A DNA stretch of 64,000 nt from Bradyrhizobium jicamae (GCF_018130215.1 NZ_JAFCKQ010000007.1:1-64000); one strand, 5' to 3'; counted from the stretch's first letter, positions 1 to 8,593 are shown. Numbers and translations: made by a program. The notes: a model not told the origin generated them from the letters alone.

Positions 1-410
1 AAAGCCGGGTGCCGATCGCACCCATGGGCCCCGTGCAATGTAGAAAGCACGGGGGTAGGACCACAGGTGTAACCGGAGCAATCCGGCTTTCCCTGCGCGA
101 TGGGTTACGGCTTATACGTGCTCTCCCCGGCGAGACTGGGCTTTTTTGTCACCGCCGTCAGCAAGAGACCTTGGTCTCTTGCTGACAGGACACCTGCCAC
201 CAGGGCGTCAGGCCTGCACGACTTCGCCGTCCGCTCCATGCGCTCTCGTCAGCCACGCATGCAACGTCCACCGCATCCCACCACAACGTTCGTGACGATC
301 GCGAGCGCCCCTCAGGCGGGTGAGACGGGAAACTCTATACACCGATTTGCCATTACGATAAACCGAAATATTTTTGCACGAGGGGCTTGCGCCGTCGGGC
401 AAATCAATGA
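1..410. repeat. Non-coding, repeat-like intergenic block
   Basis: No convincing gene is present. The block is rich in inverted repeats: GGGTGC/GCACCC (7-12 with 18-23), CCCCGTGC/GCACGGGG (29-36 with 47-54), CCGGA/TCCGG (73-77 with 82-86), and a perfect 14-bp stem (157-170 with 173-186) with a 2-nt loop. From memory, very similar text recurs at many loci in Bradyrhizobium and Rhodopseudomonas genomes, so I read it as a dispersed non-coding element. This recollection was not checked by a search. An open frame across 100-864 lacks codon logic and opposes the real hydrolase gene. Confidence 0.45.
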
Positions 411-459
411 TTGGCGCGCGAGGGACGGAAGGCGGCTGCGTACGCCTGACCGTGTCGCG

Positions 460-987
460 TCACCTCACCATCCCGATCAGATGATTGGCCACCCACCGAT
501 GGCCTTCGGCCGTCAGGTGAATGCCATCCGACTGAACCATCCCCGCGGCTCTCGCCGAATTGATGATCCCGTCGGCGGCCACGGTGCGGATGTGACGCCT
601 GTGCAGTTCGCCGAGGATCCGTGCCATATTGGCCCGCCGCTCCTCGGGGGTGACGATGGGTCCATTGCCGCGCAGGCCGCGCCTGAAATCGTTGCCGCCG
701 AAGTTCAGGATCACGATCGTCGTGCCTTCCGGCACCGAACTGTCGAGACGCGCCAGCTCGCCGCCCGTCGTATCCCCGCTGATTCCGGCATTCGTGACGT
801 GAACATTCCGGCCCCTGGCCTGAAGCATGCTCTCCAAAACCGCGGGCCAGGCTTCCGACGATGACACGCCCTTCCCCTGCGTGTTGCTGGCGCCGAGCGC
901 CACGATCTGCGCCAGCGCTGAATTCGGCAAAGCCAGGCCGAGCAGGATCGACACCAAGGCGAAAACGACAGCGTTGCCTGCCCGCAT
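460..987 (-). CDS. Secreted SGNH/GDSL-type hydrolase (arylesterase/lysophospholipase-like)
   Basis: The product is a 175-residue protein with a typical signal peptide (about residues 1-26, ending in SALA). The SGNH blocks are all visible: block I GAS with nucleophile Ser34 (GASNTQG in place of GDSL), block II around Gly71 (NAGISGDT), block III GGND with Asn99, and block V DGIH with Asp154 and His157. It is therefore a periplasmic or secreted esterase/lipase-like hydrolase; its substrate cannot be inferred. An upstream in-frame Met at 1044 exists, but the ATG at 987 is preceded by a strong GAGGGGG ribosome site and begins exactly at the signal peptide. The gene is monocistronic, followed by the repeat-like block. 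Confidence 0.85.
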   Translation of the reverse strand: MRAGNAVVFALVSILLGLALPNSALAQIVALGASNTQGKGVSSSEAWPAVLESMLQARGRNVHVTNAGISGDTTGGELARLDSSVPEGTTIVILNFGGNDFRRGLRGNGPIVTPEERRANMARILGELHRRHIRTVAADGIINSARAAGMVQSDGIHLTAEGHRWVANHLIGMVR

Positions 988-1080
988 GACCGCCCCCTCT
1001 GTTCGAAGTCCGGCTGAAATGTAGCCAAGCCCGGTACGACGCACAATCGATCACCGGCGGCCTGGATGGGCCTTGGCGTT

Positions 1081-1180
1081 CAGAGCGTTCTCGAGCGAAG
1101 TGGACACCGGTTCGCGTGAAGAAACGGGTCAAATCAAGAATCCAGAGCTTCGGTCCTGATTCGGTCAGAACCGAAGCTCC
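1081..1180. repeat. Dispersed repeat (CAGAGCGTTyTCGAGCGAAG family) ending in a hairpin
   Basis: This is the only structure seen in the 988-1313 gap. The left part (CAGAGCGTTCTCGAGCGAAG, then GGTTCGCGTGAAG) matches another copy at 34282-34335 in the same window. The right end forms a 15-bp stem with one mismatch (1145-1159 with 1165-1179) around a TTCGG loop. The family is familiar from Bradyrhizobium intergenic regions. It separates the divergent hydrolase and reductase genes, so it is not simply a terminator here. Confidence 0.65.
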
Positions 1181-1313
1181 AGTCGCGACGGGGCATGCAA
1201 CACGCGTTGGACGCCACGTCGCTGTCGGAGTTGAGGGACCGGATGCGGCAACCTAGATCAAGCATTCCCGGGCGGCGCCTGCCGTTGCCGTTACCCCTTC
1301 AACCGAAGAGTTC

Positions 1314-2036
1314 ATGCCTATGCGTCCCCACATCATCTGCCACATGGGCACGTCGATCGACGGCCGCCTGCATCCCAGCCGCTTCACCGCCGCCGCCGCA
1401 GGCGTCTCGCGCGAGGTCCTGCGCTCGCATTATGAGCGTATCCACGACAGGTTCGACGCCGACGGATGGATCATCGGCCGCAAGACCATGAGCGAAATGG
1501 CCAAGGGATCGGAGCGGCCGATCGCCTATGCACCGAAGGTGCCGCGCGAGGCGCATCTCGGCAAGCAGAACGGCCGCAAGCTCGCAATCGGCATCGATCC
1601 GTCCGGCCGCGTGCACTACGGCAAGGACAATGTCGGCGGCGATCACGCCGTTGCGGTGCTGGGCCAGCAGGTCTCCGACGCCTATCTTGCAGAGCTGCGC
1701 GAGGACGGCGTGTCCTGGGTCTTTGCCGGTGCGAAGGGCGATGATCTGCCCGGCGCCATGGCGCAGATCGGCGCGCTGTTCGGCGTCAAGACCCTGCTGC
1801 TCGAGGGCGGCGGCAAGATCAACGGCGCATTCCTCAAGCACGGGCTGATCGATGAGTTCAGCACCCTGATCTATCCGGCGGTCGACGGCGTCGCCGGAGC
1901 GCAGAGCATCGTCGACTATGATGGTCCGGAAGGCGATCGACCCGGCGCAGGGCAGGCGTTGCGGCTGACACATTGCGAAACGCTGGAAGGCGGCATGGTG
2001 TGGCTGCGCCACTCGGTCGAGCGCGCTCCCGGTTGA
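1314..2036 (+). CDS. RibD C-terminal domain (dihydrofolate reductase-like) pyrimidine reductase
   Basis: The 240-residue product has the RibD_C/DHFR-like NAD(P)H reductase fold signature: an N-terminal strand followed by TSIDGRL near residues 12-18, DGWIIGRKTM (about 51-60), and a late LLLEGGGKING segment (about 161-171) that corresponds to the nucleotide-binding LxxEGG motif of RibD reductases. It lacks the deaminase domain of full-length RibD and lies away from other riboflavin genes, so it may be a paralogous reductase acting on another substrate. A second in-frame ATG lies two codons downstream and cannot be excluded as the start. Confidence 0.75.
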   Translation: MPMRPHIICHMGTSIDGRLHPSRFTAAAAGVSREVLRSHYERIHDRFDADGWIIGRKTMSEMAKGSERPIAYAPKVPREAHLGKQNGRKLAIGIDPSGRVHYGKDNVGGDHAVAVLGQQVSDAYLAELREDGVSWVFAGAKGDDLPGAMAQIGALFGVKTLLLEGGGKINGAFLKHGLIDEFSTLIYPAVDGVAGAQSIVDYDGPEGDRPGAGQALRLTHCETLEGGMVWLRHSVERAPG

Positions 2037-2169
2037 GCCTTTCTTCTGGAAGCGCGTTGGACGAACGGATCAACATCGCCTGAAATCCGCCGAGACGGCG
2101 AAGCACTCGACAAGAACTGCCTCCCGGACCACTCTTTCCAAACGGGCACAACGATGCGGGGGGGGCAAC

Positions 2170-2496
2170 ATGGAAGAGTGGCTGCGCATTTGCGCCAACA
2201 TCGCCTCGATCCTGACGTCGATCATTGCGGCCGGCGCCTCGATCGCGTTCTGGGCGAACCGGCGCTCACGCCGGATGCGGCTCGAAAACTATCTGAAGGC
2301 CAAGAAGCGGAAATCGCCCGACGAGCTGTTCTCAGCGACGCGCCTGATGGCCGATCTCGGAATGACGCAGGCAGAGATATTCGCGGCGAGCTTTGCCAGC
2401 CGGCATGTCGCGCGGGACGTTCGCAAGGACGCCTCCACCGGGTTTGCAGCGGAGGTGTTGTTCCAGTACCAGGACGGTCCGGCGGCGTCGAGTTGA
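2170..2496 (+). CDS. Small hypothetical membrane-anchored protein
   Basis: This is a 108-residue protein that I do not recognise. Residues about 7-29 form one hydrophobic helix (SILTSIIAAGASIAFWA), followed by a basic stretch (RRSRRMRLENYLKAKKRK), so an N-out or N-in single-span anchor with a soluble tail is likely. The tail contains a short helical segment (ELFSATRLMADLGMTQAEIFAAS) and no Cys/His cluster. A G-rich stretch just upstream of the ATG can act as a ribosome site. It converges on the tetR gene with a 14-bp gap. Confidence 0.55.
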   Translation: MEEWLRICANIASILTSIIAAGASIAFWANRRSRRMRLENYLKAKKRKSPDELFSATRLMADLGMTQAEIFAASFASRHVARDVRKDASTGFAAEVLFQYQDGPAASS

Positions 2497-2510
2497 CTAT
2501 TGGCCGGGCC

Positions 2511-3212
2511 TCAACCCCAACTGTTGCGGCAAGCCGCGAGAAAGAACGCGACTCCGCGCGCCACATGCGCATCCATTTCCGGTTCGAGCCTCTTGAGATC
2601 CACCTCGAACAGCGCCCTGAGCAGCATGGGGACCGCAATGAGATCGAGGAACAGTCGTGCCGTGGTTGGCAGATGCTCCGGCGCAAAGGCCGGCAGCGAG
2701 CCGAGTTCGTCGTGCGCGGTCAGCTCGCGCAGGAGGTGAACCCCGATCTCGGTGGACAGCTCACGCGCCCTCCGACTGACGGTCGCGGCCACATCGGGAA
2801 AGCGGTGCGCTTCGGCAATCGCGAGCCGCATCAGTCCGATCCTCTCGGCGTCGAACCCCCAATGCATCAGCGTGGTCGCCGCGCTGGTGAGGCGCTCCTC
2901 GACGGTTGCGCCGGTCGGCGCCTCGAACTTGAACTCGGCGATGCGCGAGAGGATGTCGCGCAGCACGACTTCGGTGAACAGCGCCCGCTTGTCCTGGAAT
3001 CGCGCATAGATGGTGCGCTTGCCGGAGCGTGCGATCTCGGCGATCTCGTCGATGCTGGCGCCCTCGAACCCGCGCGCCAGGAAAATCCGTCGTGCCGCGT
3101 CGAGGATCCGGGCATCGACCTCGCCGGCCAGCTCCTTTGGCGGGCGGCCCGCCCGCACCTCGGTGCGCCGGCCCTTCGAGGCAGGTAATGTCTTGAGGAT
3201 GCTGGCGTTCAT
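2511..3212 (-). CDS. TetR/AcrR family repressor of the adjacent efflux pump
   Basis: The product is about 233 residues. A basic N-terminal arm (GRRTEVRAGRPPKE) precedes a TetR helix-turn-helix: ILDAARRIFLARGFEGASIDEIAEIARSGKRTIYARF, then a ligand-binding domain ending with TTARLFLDLI. It is divergent from an HlyD/EmrB-type pump, and the intergenic region holds two near-identical palindromes (3292-3310, 3354-3369), so it most likely represses the pump and itself. A GTG at 3233 in the same frame would add seven residues. Neither start has a textbook ribosome site; the ATG is preferred. Confidence 0.85.
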   Translation of the reverse strand: MNASILKTLPASKGRRTEVRAGRPPKELAGEVDARILDAARRIFLARGFEGASIDEIAEIARSGKRTIYARFQDKRALFTEVVLRDILSRIAEFKFEAPTGATVEERLTSAATTLMHWGFDAERIGLMRLAIAEAHRFPDVAATVSRRARELSTEIGVHLLRELTAHDELGSLPAFAPEHLPTTARLFLDLIAVPMLLRALFEVDLKRLEPEMDAHVARGVAFFLAACRNSWG

Positions 3213-3291
3213 GGCCGAAATCCCGGGTTCCACGCCGTTGGAGTGGCGGCTTGTGGGGTGAAGCTACCCCAATCACATCTGGTTGTAAATA

Positions 3292-3310
3292 GAACGGTAC
3301 AGTACCGTTC
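3292..3310. promoter_or_regulatory. Putative TetR operator O1
   Basis: A perfect 19-bp palindrome, GAACGGTAC-A-GTACCGTTC, lies between the divergent tetR gene and the pump genes. It sits just upstream of a candidate -35 hexamer of the pump promoter. It shares the half-site GAACGGTAC with O2 at 3354-3369 but has a different centre. Confidence 0.75.
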
Positions 3311-3314
3311 CTAT

Positions 3315-3342
3315 TGACGCAATGAGCTCGCGAGACTAGGTG
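3315..3342 (+). promoter_or_regulatory. Candidate promoter for the efflux pump operon
   Basis: TTGACG (3315-3320) and TAGGTG (3337-3342) are separated by 16 bp, a reasonable sigma-70-type arrangement. Operators O1 and O2 flank it on both sides, which would allow full repression. This is inference from spacing only. Confidence 0.4.
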
Positions 3343-3353
3343 TCACGCAGAAC

Positions 3354-3369
3354 GGAACGGTACCGTTCC
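3354..3369. promoter_or_regulatory. Putative TetR operator O2
   Basis: A perfect 16-bp palindrome, GGAACGGTACCGTTCC, lies downstream of the candidate promoter and about 50 bp before the pump start codon. The two half-sites are those of O1 but are closer together by overlap in the GTAC centre. Confidence 0.72.
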
Positions 3370-3421
3370 TTTTTTTGCGAGGCTCTCGCAGGGCCTCGCC
3401 CCGCTAGCAGGAGCAGCGATC

Positions 3422-4714
3422 ATGTTCGACGACAATGTTCTGGAACGGGACGACGCAAGGCTGCCGGGCGTTGACAGCCCTTCGTTCGTTGGCCCCTCGC
3501 ATGACAACCACACCACGGCAGACAAGGACGGTTTCACCGCGCGGGCACCGGCCCCGCAGCAAGCCCCCGTCGGCAGGGAGCCGGCCGCTCCCGAGCAGCC
3601 GGACACACAGCAGCAGGCCAGCGACAAGCGACGCCGCAGCTTCCTGCGCCGCCGACCGGTCGTCTCGGCGATCGGCGCCGTGCTGCTCGCCGCCGCGCTC
3701 GGCGGCGGCTACCTCTACATGGACTACGCCGAGCATTTCGAATCCACCGACGACGCCTTCATCGCCGCACGGCAGTCCACGCTCGCGCCCAAGGTCGCCG
3801 GCTACATCACTGCCGTTCCCGTCACCGACAACCAGCATGTCGCTGATGGCGATGTGATCGCGCGTATCGACGATCGCGACTATCGGGTTGCCCTGGCGCA
3901 GGCCGAGGCCCAGGTCGCTGCCGCCCAGGCCAGCATCCAGAACGTCGATGCCCAGCTCGACGTGCAGCAGGCGCAGATCGCCGCCAACCAGGCTCAGGTG
4001 GACCAGGCGCAGGCGGCACTGGTGTTCGCCCAGCAGCAGGCGACGCGCTACCAGCATCTGGAGCAGACCGGCTACGGCACCGTTCAGAACTCCGAGCAGT
4101 ACACTTCGCAACTGCATCAGCAGCAGTCGGCGCTGCTGAGCGCACAGGCGACGCTGAATCTGGCACAGCGGCAGGTCGAGGCGCTCAAGGCACAGCGCAA
4201 GAGCGCGGTCGCGAACCTCGCCCAGGCCGAGGCGCAGCGCGACCAGGCAAGGCTCAACCTCTCCTATACGGAGGTGACCGCGGCCCAGCCCGGCCGTGTG
4301 GTCAACCTCTCGGCCGCAGTCGGCCAGTTCGCGCAGGCCGGCACCAACCTGACATCGTTCGTGCCCGACCAGATCTGGGTGACGGCGAACTTCAAGGAGA
4401 TCCAGCTCGACAAGATGCGGCCCGGCGAGAAGGTGACACTGAGGATCGACGCCTATCCGGGACGCACGATCAACGGCCATGTCGAGAGCGTGCAGCCCGG
4501 TTCGGGCACCGCCTTCTCGCTGCTGCCGGCGCAGAACGCCACCGGCAACTACGTCAAGATCGTGCAGCGCGTGCCGGTCAAGATCGTGATGGACAACCCG
4601 CCGACCGACGTCGCGCTCGGCCCGGGCATGTCGGTGGTGCCGACCGTGCGGATCGATCCCACGCCGTCGCTGTTTGAGCGGCTCGAAAGCCTCAATCTGG
4701 GGAGGCTGCTGTGA
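3422..4714 (+). CDS. HlyD/EmrA-family membrane fusion protein
   Basis: This is a 430-residue periplasmic adaptor subunit. Residues 1-75 are a hydrophilic Pro/Gln-rich cytoplasmic tail, longer than in E. coli EmrA, and residues about 81-101 form the single membrane anchor. After the anchor come a biotinyl-lipoyl-like half (TLAPKVAGYITAVPV), a long Ala/Gln-rich alpha-hairpin coiled coil (about 160-275), the second lipoyl half, and a beta-barrel domain. It would link the MFS pump downstream to an outer-membrane channel, which is not encoded here. Its stop overlaps the start of the pump gene by 4 bp (GTGA), which indicates translational coupling. Transcription is probably controlled by the divergent TetR protein. 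Confidence 0.88.
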   Translation: MFDDNVLERDDARLPGVDSPSFVGPSHDNHTTADKDGFTARAPAPQQAPVGREPAAPEQPDTQQQASDKRRRSFLRRRPVVSAIGAVLLAAALGGGYLYMDYAEHFESTDDAFIAARQSTLAPKVAGYITAVPVTDNQHVADGDVIARIDDRDYRVALAQAEAQVAAAQASIQNVDAQLDVQQAQIAANQAQVDQAQAALVFAQQQATRYQHLEQTGYGTVQNSEQYTSQLHQQQSALLSAQATLNLAQRQVEALKAQRKSAVANLAQAEAQRDQARLNLSYTEVTAAQPGRVVNLSAAVGQFAQAGTNLTSFVPDQIWVTANFKEIQLDKMRPGEKVTLRIDAYPGRTINGHVESVQPGSGTAFSLLPAQNATGNYVKIVQRVPVKIVMDNPPTDVALGPGMSVVPTVRIDPTPSLFERLESLNLGRLL

Positions 4715-6303
4715 GTGCCATTGCGATCGACGCCAAAGGTTTTTCTGTCCCACGCGTAGCCCCGAACCCCTGGCTGATCGCCATCGTCGTCGCGCTCGCG
4801 AGCTTCATGGAGGTGCTCGACACCACCATCGCCAATGTGGCGCTGCCCTATATCGCGGGCGGCATGGGCGTCAGCGAGGACGAAGCCTCCTGGGTGGTCA
4901 CCACCTACCTCGTCTCCAACGCCATCATCCTCACCGCCTCGAGCTTCCTCGCGAAGATGCTGGGGCGGAAGACCTTCTTCCTGATCTGCCTCGGCATTTT
5001 CACGGTGAGCTCGATCCTGTGCGGGTTTGCGCCCAGCCTGAACGCGCTGCTGCTGTTCCGCATCCTGCAAGGTCTCGGCGGTGGCGGCATGGTGCCGGTC
5101 GCGCAATCGATCCTCGCCGATGCGTTTCCGCCCGCCAAGCGCGGCCAGGCGTTCGCGGTGTTCGGTATCGCCGTGGTGGTCGCGCCCGTGGTCGGTCCGA
5201 CGCTCGGCGGCTGGCTGTCCGACAATCTGTCCTGGCACTGGTGCTTCCTGATCAACGCCCCGGTCGGCGCGTTCGCGATTCTCCTGATCGCGGCGGTGCT
5301 GCACGAGCCTGCGAAGACCAGCACATCGCAACAGCAGAAGACGGGCTTCGACTTCATCGGCTTCATGCTGGTCGCGACCTTCCTCGGCGCGCTCGAGGTG
5401 ATGCTCGACCGCGGCCTCGAGGACGACTGGTTCGCCTCGCCCTTCATCGTCACCTTTGCGGTGATCTGCGGCAGCGCATTCGTGCTGATGATCCCGTGGG
5501 AGATGACCCGGCGCAATCCGATGATCGACCTGCGCATGGTGGCAAGCCGGCAGTTCGGCGCCTGCTTCCTGGTGATGCTGGCAACCGGCGCGATCCTGCT
5601 CGCGACCACCCAGTTCCTGCCGCAGCTGGTGCAGCAGGATTTCGGCTACACCGCGACCTGGGCCGGTCTCGTGCTGTCGCCCGGCGGCGTCGTCACCATG
5701 GTGATGATGTTCGTGGTCGGCCGCGTCGCCGCCAAGGTGCAGCCGAAATACCTGATCGTCGTCGGCGCGCTGGTGATCGCGCTCTCGATGTACGCCATGA
5801 CCAACGTCTACGGCGATCTCGGCTTCTGGTTCATGGCGCGCTCGCGCATGCTGCTCGGTGTCGGCCTGCCGCTGATCTTCGTGCCGATCATGGCGGCGTC
5901 CTATGACGGCATTCCGGCTGACAGGACCGACCAGGCCTCCGCGCTGATCAACGCGGCGCGCAACACCGGCGGCTCGATCGGCGTTTCCCTCGTCTCCAAC
6001 GTGCTGACGCATCGCGAGCAGTTCCACCAGAGCCGGCTGGTCGAGCAGGTGACGCCGTCGAGCCCGCAATATCAGGATACGTTGCAGCAGATGACGAGCT
6101 TCTTCGCCGGCCATGGCAGCACACTGGCGCAGGCGCATGACCAGGCGATCCAGTGGATCGGCCAGCAGGTGCAGAACCAGGCGTCGTTCCTCGGCTACAT
6201 GGACGCGTTCTGGGCGCTGATGCTGATCTCGCTGTCGGCCATCCCGCTGGCGCTGACGCTGCGCAAGGTCAAGCTCGGCGGCCCTGCCCACATGGGCCAT
6301 TGA
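4711..6303 (+). CDS. EmrB/QacA-family (DHA2, 14-TM) MFS drug exporter
   Basis: The 530-residue polytopic protein carries the DHA2 hallmarks: motif D1-like ASFMEVLDTTIANVALPYIAG at about residues 30-50 with the Asp in TM1, motif A (FLAKMLGRKTFF), and motif C (GIAVVVAPVVGPTLGGWL) typical of antiporters. Its length and hydrophobicity fit 14 membrane spans. Together with the adaptor it forms a proton-driven tripartite exporter for hydrophobic toxic compounds. The start is a GTG that overlaps the upstream stop. The substrate is unknown; the TetR regulator probably binds it or a related ligand. Confidence 0.9.
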   Translation: MSAIAIDAKGFSVPRVAPNPWLIAIVVALASFMEVLDTTIANVALPYIAGGMGVSEDEASWVVTTYLVSNAIILTASSFLAKMLGRKTFFLICLGIFTVSSILCGFAPSLNALLLFRILQGLGGGGMVPVAQSILADAFPPAKRGQAFAVFGIAVVVAPVVGPTLGGWLSDNLSWHWCFLINAPVGAFAILLIAAVLHEPAKTSTSQQQKTGFDFIGFMLVATFLGALEVMLDRGLEDDWFASPFIVTFAVICGSAFVLMIPWEMTRRNPMIDLRMVASRQFGACFLVMLATGAILLATTQFLPQLVQQDFGYTATWAGLVLSPGGVVTMVMMFVVGRVAAKVQPKYLIVVGALVIALSMYAMTNVYGDLGFWFMARSRMLLGVGLPLIFVPIMAASYDGIPADRTDQASALINAARNTGGSIGVSLVSNVLTHREQFHQSRLVEQVTPSSPQYQDTLQQMTSFFAGHGSTLAQAHDQAIQWIGQQVQNQASFLGYMDAFWALMLISLSAIPLALTLRKVKLGGPAHMGH

Positions 6304-6316
6304 GGATCGTTGCAGA

Positions 6317-6353
6317 GAATGAGCGCGTCGCGGCGACGGCGGCGCGCTCATTC
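6317..6353. terminator. Inverted repeat between convergent pump and SURF1 genes
   Basis: GAATGAGCGCG (6317-6327) pairs with CGCGCTCATTC (6343-6353) across a 15-nt GC-rich loop. It lies in the short convergent gap. There is no T-run on either side, so it may be a weak bidirectional terminator or an RNA 3'-end stabiliser. Confidence 0.4.
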
Positions 6354-6370
6354 GTGGTGAATCGCTCGCC

Positions 6371-7132
6371 TCACGCCGCCTTGCGGCTCTGGCCGCGCCA
6401 CCAGACGCCGAATGCGATCACGACGGCGGCAGCCAGCGAGAACCATGTGATGGCATACTGCATGTGGTCGTCCTTCAGATGCACCTGCAGCGGACCGGGC
6501 TTCGGCGTGCCGCTGTCCGGCACCGGGGATTCGAGATCGATGTAGAACGGCGCGACCTCACCCCAGCCCAGCGCGGCCGCCATCGCGCCATGATCGCGCG
6601 CGAACCACAGCCGCTTCGGCAAATCCTCCCTGGGCGTCAGCGTGCCCGGGCGCTCGGGAAAGCGGATATAGCCTGACAGCGTGACCGGCGCGCCGGTGAC
6701 GAGGCGGCCGGCGACGCGATCCTCGAAGCCGCGGTCCTGCATCGTGTTCTGCACGAAGCCGGTGTTGATCACGACCGTCTCGCCGCTCGCAAGCCGGGCC
6801 GGCAGGAACGCCCAGGTGCCGGGGCCGCTGATATCGGCGCGCACGCCGGAGCCGGAGCCGTAGACCATTGCGTCCGGCTCCCTGGCATAGGTCGCGGTGA
6901 AGGTGACGCGGCGGAATTCGTCCTTCGCCGAAGTCAGTTTCGGCCAGGCCGATGGCTGTGGCAGGGCCTCGGGCGCAGCTGCGAGCCTTGCGTCGAGGGT
7001 TGCGATCAGCGCGTGCTTCTCGACCCGGCGCTGCAATTGCCAGAGGCCGAGGCCGACAAAGACGGCAATCAGGATCAGCGTGAAAACGCCGAAGCCAGCG
7101 GCACTCGGCTGGCGCGTCGTGGTGTCGTTCAT
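6371..7132 (-). CDS. SURF1-family cytochrome c oxidase assembly protein
   Basis: This 253-residue protein has the SURF1 plan: an N-terminal membrane helix (FGVFTLILIAVFVGLGLWQLQR, about 15-37) ending in the conserved GxWQxxR-type motif, a periplasmic domain with FRRVTFTATY and PGTWAFLPARL, and a C-terminal helix (YAITWFSLAAAVVIAFGVWW). SURF1 assists heme a insertion into subunit I. Its ATG overlaps the stop of the DUF983 gene (ATGA), and it is the last gene of the cta cluster. A longer frame continues upstream to 7561, but it overlaps DUF983 out of frame and is not coding. Confidence 0.92.
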   Translation of the reverse strand: MNDTTTRQPSAAGFGVFTLILIAVFVGLGLWQLQRRVEKHALIATLDARLAAAPEALPQPSAWPKLTSAKDEFRRVTFTATYAREPDAMVYGSGSGVRADISGPGTWAFLPARLASGETVVINTGFVQNTMQDRGFEDRVAGRLVTGAPVTLSGYIRFPERPGTLTPREDLPKRLWFARDHGAMAAALGWGEVAPFYIDLESPVPDSGTPKPGPLQVHLKDDHMQYAITWFSLAAAVVIAFGVWWRGQSRKAA

Positions 7133-7515
7133 TTCGGTTCGCGGCGGGTCAGCTGGCCTTCGGCGGCCTTGTGGTGGAACTGGAGCGCGATCAGGAGCGA
7201 CTTCATCGAGCGGAGCGGCACCAGTGTGGTGACGATGATCAGCGGCAGCCAGAGCGCGGCATGGACCCAGAACGGCGGCTGGTATTTCACCTCGACGATC
7301 AGCGCGGCCGCGACCACGATCGCGCCCGCCAGCATGATGATGAAGACCGCCGGCCCGTCGCCGGAATCGATGAAGGCATAATCGAGCCCGCAGGCTTCGC
7401 AGCGCGGCGCCAGCGTGAGGAAGCCGGCATAGAGCTTGCCCCTGCCGCAGCGCGGGCATTTGCAGGCGAGGCCGCGCAGCGCGCTCTCGGTTACGGTGGT
7501 CGGGGTATCGGTCAT
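7129..7515 (-). CDS. DUF983 zinc-ribbon membrane protein of the cta cluster
   Basis: This 128-residue protein has an N-terminal four-Cys zinc-ribbon-like pattern (CKCPRCG, then CEACGL about 20 residues later) followed by two hydrophobic helices (FIIMLAGAIVVAAALIV and ALWLPLIIVTTLVPL). DUF983 genes are regularly found between ctaE and SURF1 in alphaproteobacteria, which implies a role in oxidase biogenesis; the biochemistry is not established. The start chosen (7515) opens with MTDTP; an in-frame Met seven codons upstream is possible. Confidence 0.85.
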   Translation of the reverse strand: MTDTPTTVTESALRGLACKCPRCGRGKLYAGFLTLAPRCEACGLDYAFIDSGDGPAVFIIMLAGAIVVAAALIVEVKYQPPFWVHAALWLPLIIVTTLVPLRSMKSLLIALQFHHKAAEGQLTRREPK

Positions 7516-7587
7516 CAGATCTCTTCGTTGGAGCACGATCTCTCGGAAAGCCGGGTTCCACCTTTCCGGATCATGTACTTCAAATGC

Positions 7588-7616
7588 AAAAGGGGCGGCC
7601 CCTCCGGCCGCCCCTT
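7588..7616 (-). terminator. Intrinsic terminator-like hairpin after ctaE
   Basis: A perfect 11-bp GC-rich stem (7590-7600 with 7606-7616, loop CCTCC) is followed on the minus strand by four T residues. It lies 20 bp after the ctaE stop and could reduce transcription into DUF983/SURF1. Confidence 0.65.
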
Positions 7617-7637
7617 CCTAGCACGTTGTGCCTGTAG

Positions 7638-8534
7638 TTAGCCCGCGCCGTGAGCCATGGCCTCTGCGCCGTGGCCCCAGACATAGATGCAGATGAACAG
7701 GAACAGCCAGACCACGTCGACGAAATGCCAGTACCAGGCGGCGAACTCGAAGCCGAGGTGCTGCTTCGGCGTGAAATGGCCGGCATAGGCGCGGAACAGG
7801 CAGACCAGCAGGAAGATGGTGCCGACCAGCACGTGGAAGCCGTGGAACCCGGTCGCCATGAAGAAGGTCGCGCCATAGACGTTGCCGGCGAAGGAGAACG
7901 TCGCATGCGAATATTCGTAGGCCTGCACGCAGGTGAAGCAGGCACCGAGGATCACGGTGAGGATCAGGCCCTGCTTGAGCCCCTGGCGGTCGTTCTCGAG
8001 CAGCGCGTGGTGCGCCCAGGTGACCGTCGTGCCCGAGGTCAGGAGCAGCAGCGTGTTCAGCAGCGGCAGATGCCAGGGATCGAAGGTCTCGATGCCATGC
8101 GGCGGCCAGGTGCCGGGCACGCTGCAGGCGCCCATCGCCGTGCCGGCGCCGCAGCCGAACACCGCGTCGCGGGTGGCGTGCACGGCATCGGCCGGGAACA
8201 GCGCCGAGTTGAAGAAGGCCCAGAACCAGGCGACGAAGAACATCACTTCGGAGGCGATGAACAGGATCATGCCGTAGCGGTGGCTGATCTGCACCACGCG
8301 GGTGTGGTCGCCCTTGTACTGGGCTTCCTTGATCACGTCGCCCCACCAGCTCGCCATGGTGTAGAGCACGCCGATGGTGCCGATGCCGAACACGATCGGA
8401 GCGGCCGAATAAAGATGGTGCATCCAGCCGATCGCGCCGACCGCCATGATGAAGGCCGAGATCGAGCCGACCACCGGCCACGGGCTCGGGTCGACGAGAT
8501 GATAGTCGTGATGCTTGACTTGCGCCTCAGCCAT
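7638..8534 (-). CDS. ctaE: Cytochrome c oxidase subunit III
   Basis: The 298-residue product is a seven-helix CoxIII of aa3-type oxidase. Characteristic segments are [14 protein letters not shown] at the N terminus, [16 protein letters not shown] (about 64-79), ISEVMFF-type text ([20 protein letters not shown]), [31 protein letters not shown], and the C-terminal [15 protein letters not shown]. It stabilises subunit I and holds the proton-uptake region and lipids. It lies between ctaG and DUF983, and its own upstream gap carries a short palindromic repeat. Confidence 0.96.
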   Translation of the reverse strand: MAEAQVKHHDYHLVDPSPWPVVGSISAFIMAVGAIGWMHHLYSAAPIVFGIGTIGVLYTMASWWGDVIKEAQYKGDHTRVVQISHRYGMILFIASEVMFFVAWFWAFFNSALFPADAVHATRDAVFGCGAGTAMGACSVPGTWPPHGIETFDPWHLPLLNTLLLLTSGTTVTWAHHALLENDRQGLKQGLILTVILGACFTCVQAYEYSHATFSFAGNVYGATFFMATGFHGFHVLVGTIFLLVCLFRAYAGHFTPKQHLGFEFAAWYWHFVDVVWLFLFICIYVWGHGAEAMAHGAG

Positions 8535-8593
8535 TGCCGTCTCTCCATTCGCGTGCCGTCAGGCACGTCTTAAATCCCACAATCGCATCTCCC

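Noticed and set aside
100..864. 254-residue plus-strand frame across the left edge
   Set aside because: It crosses the non-coding hairpin block and runs opposite the SGNH hydrolase; no domain or ribosome site supports it.
4549..6351. 600-residue minus-strand frame opposite the MFS pump
   Set aside because: The composition (very high Arg/His/Asp) and lack of a start context indicate a shadow of the pump gene.
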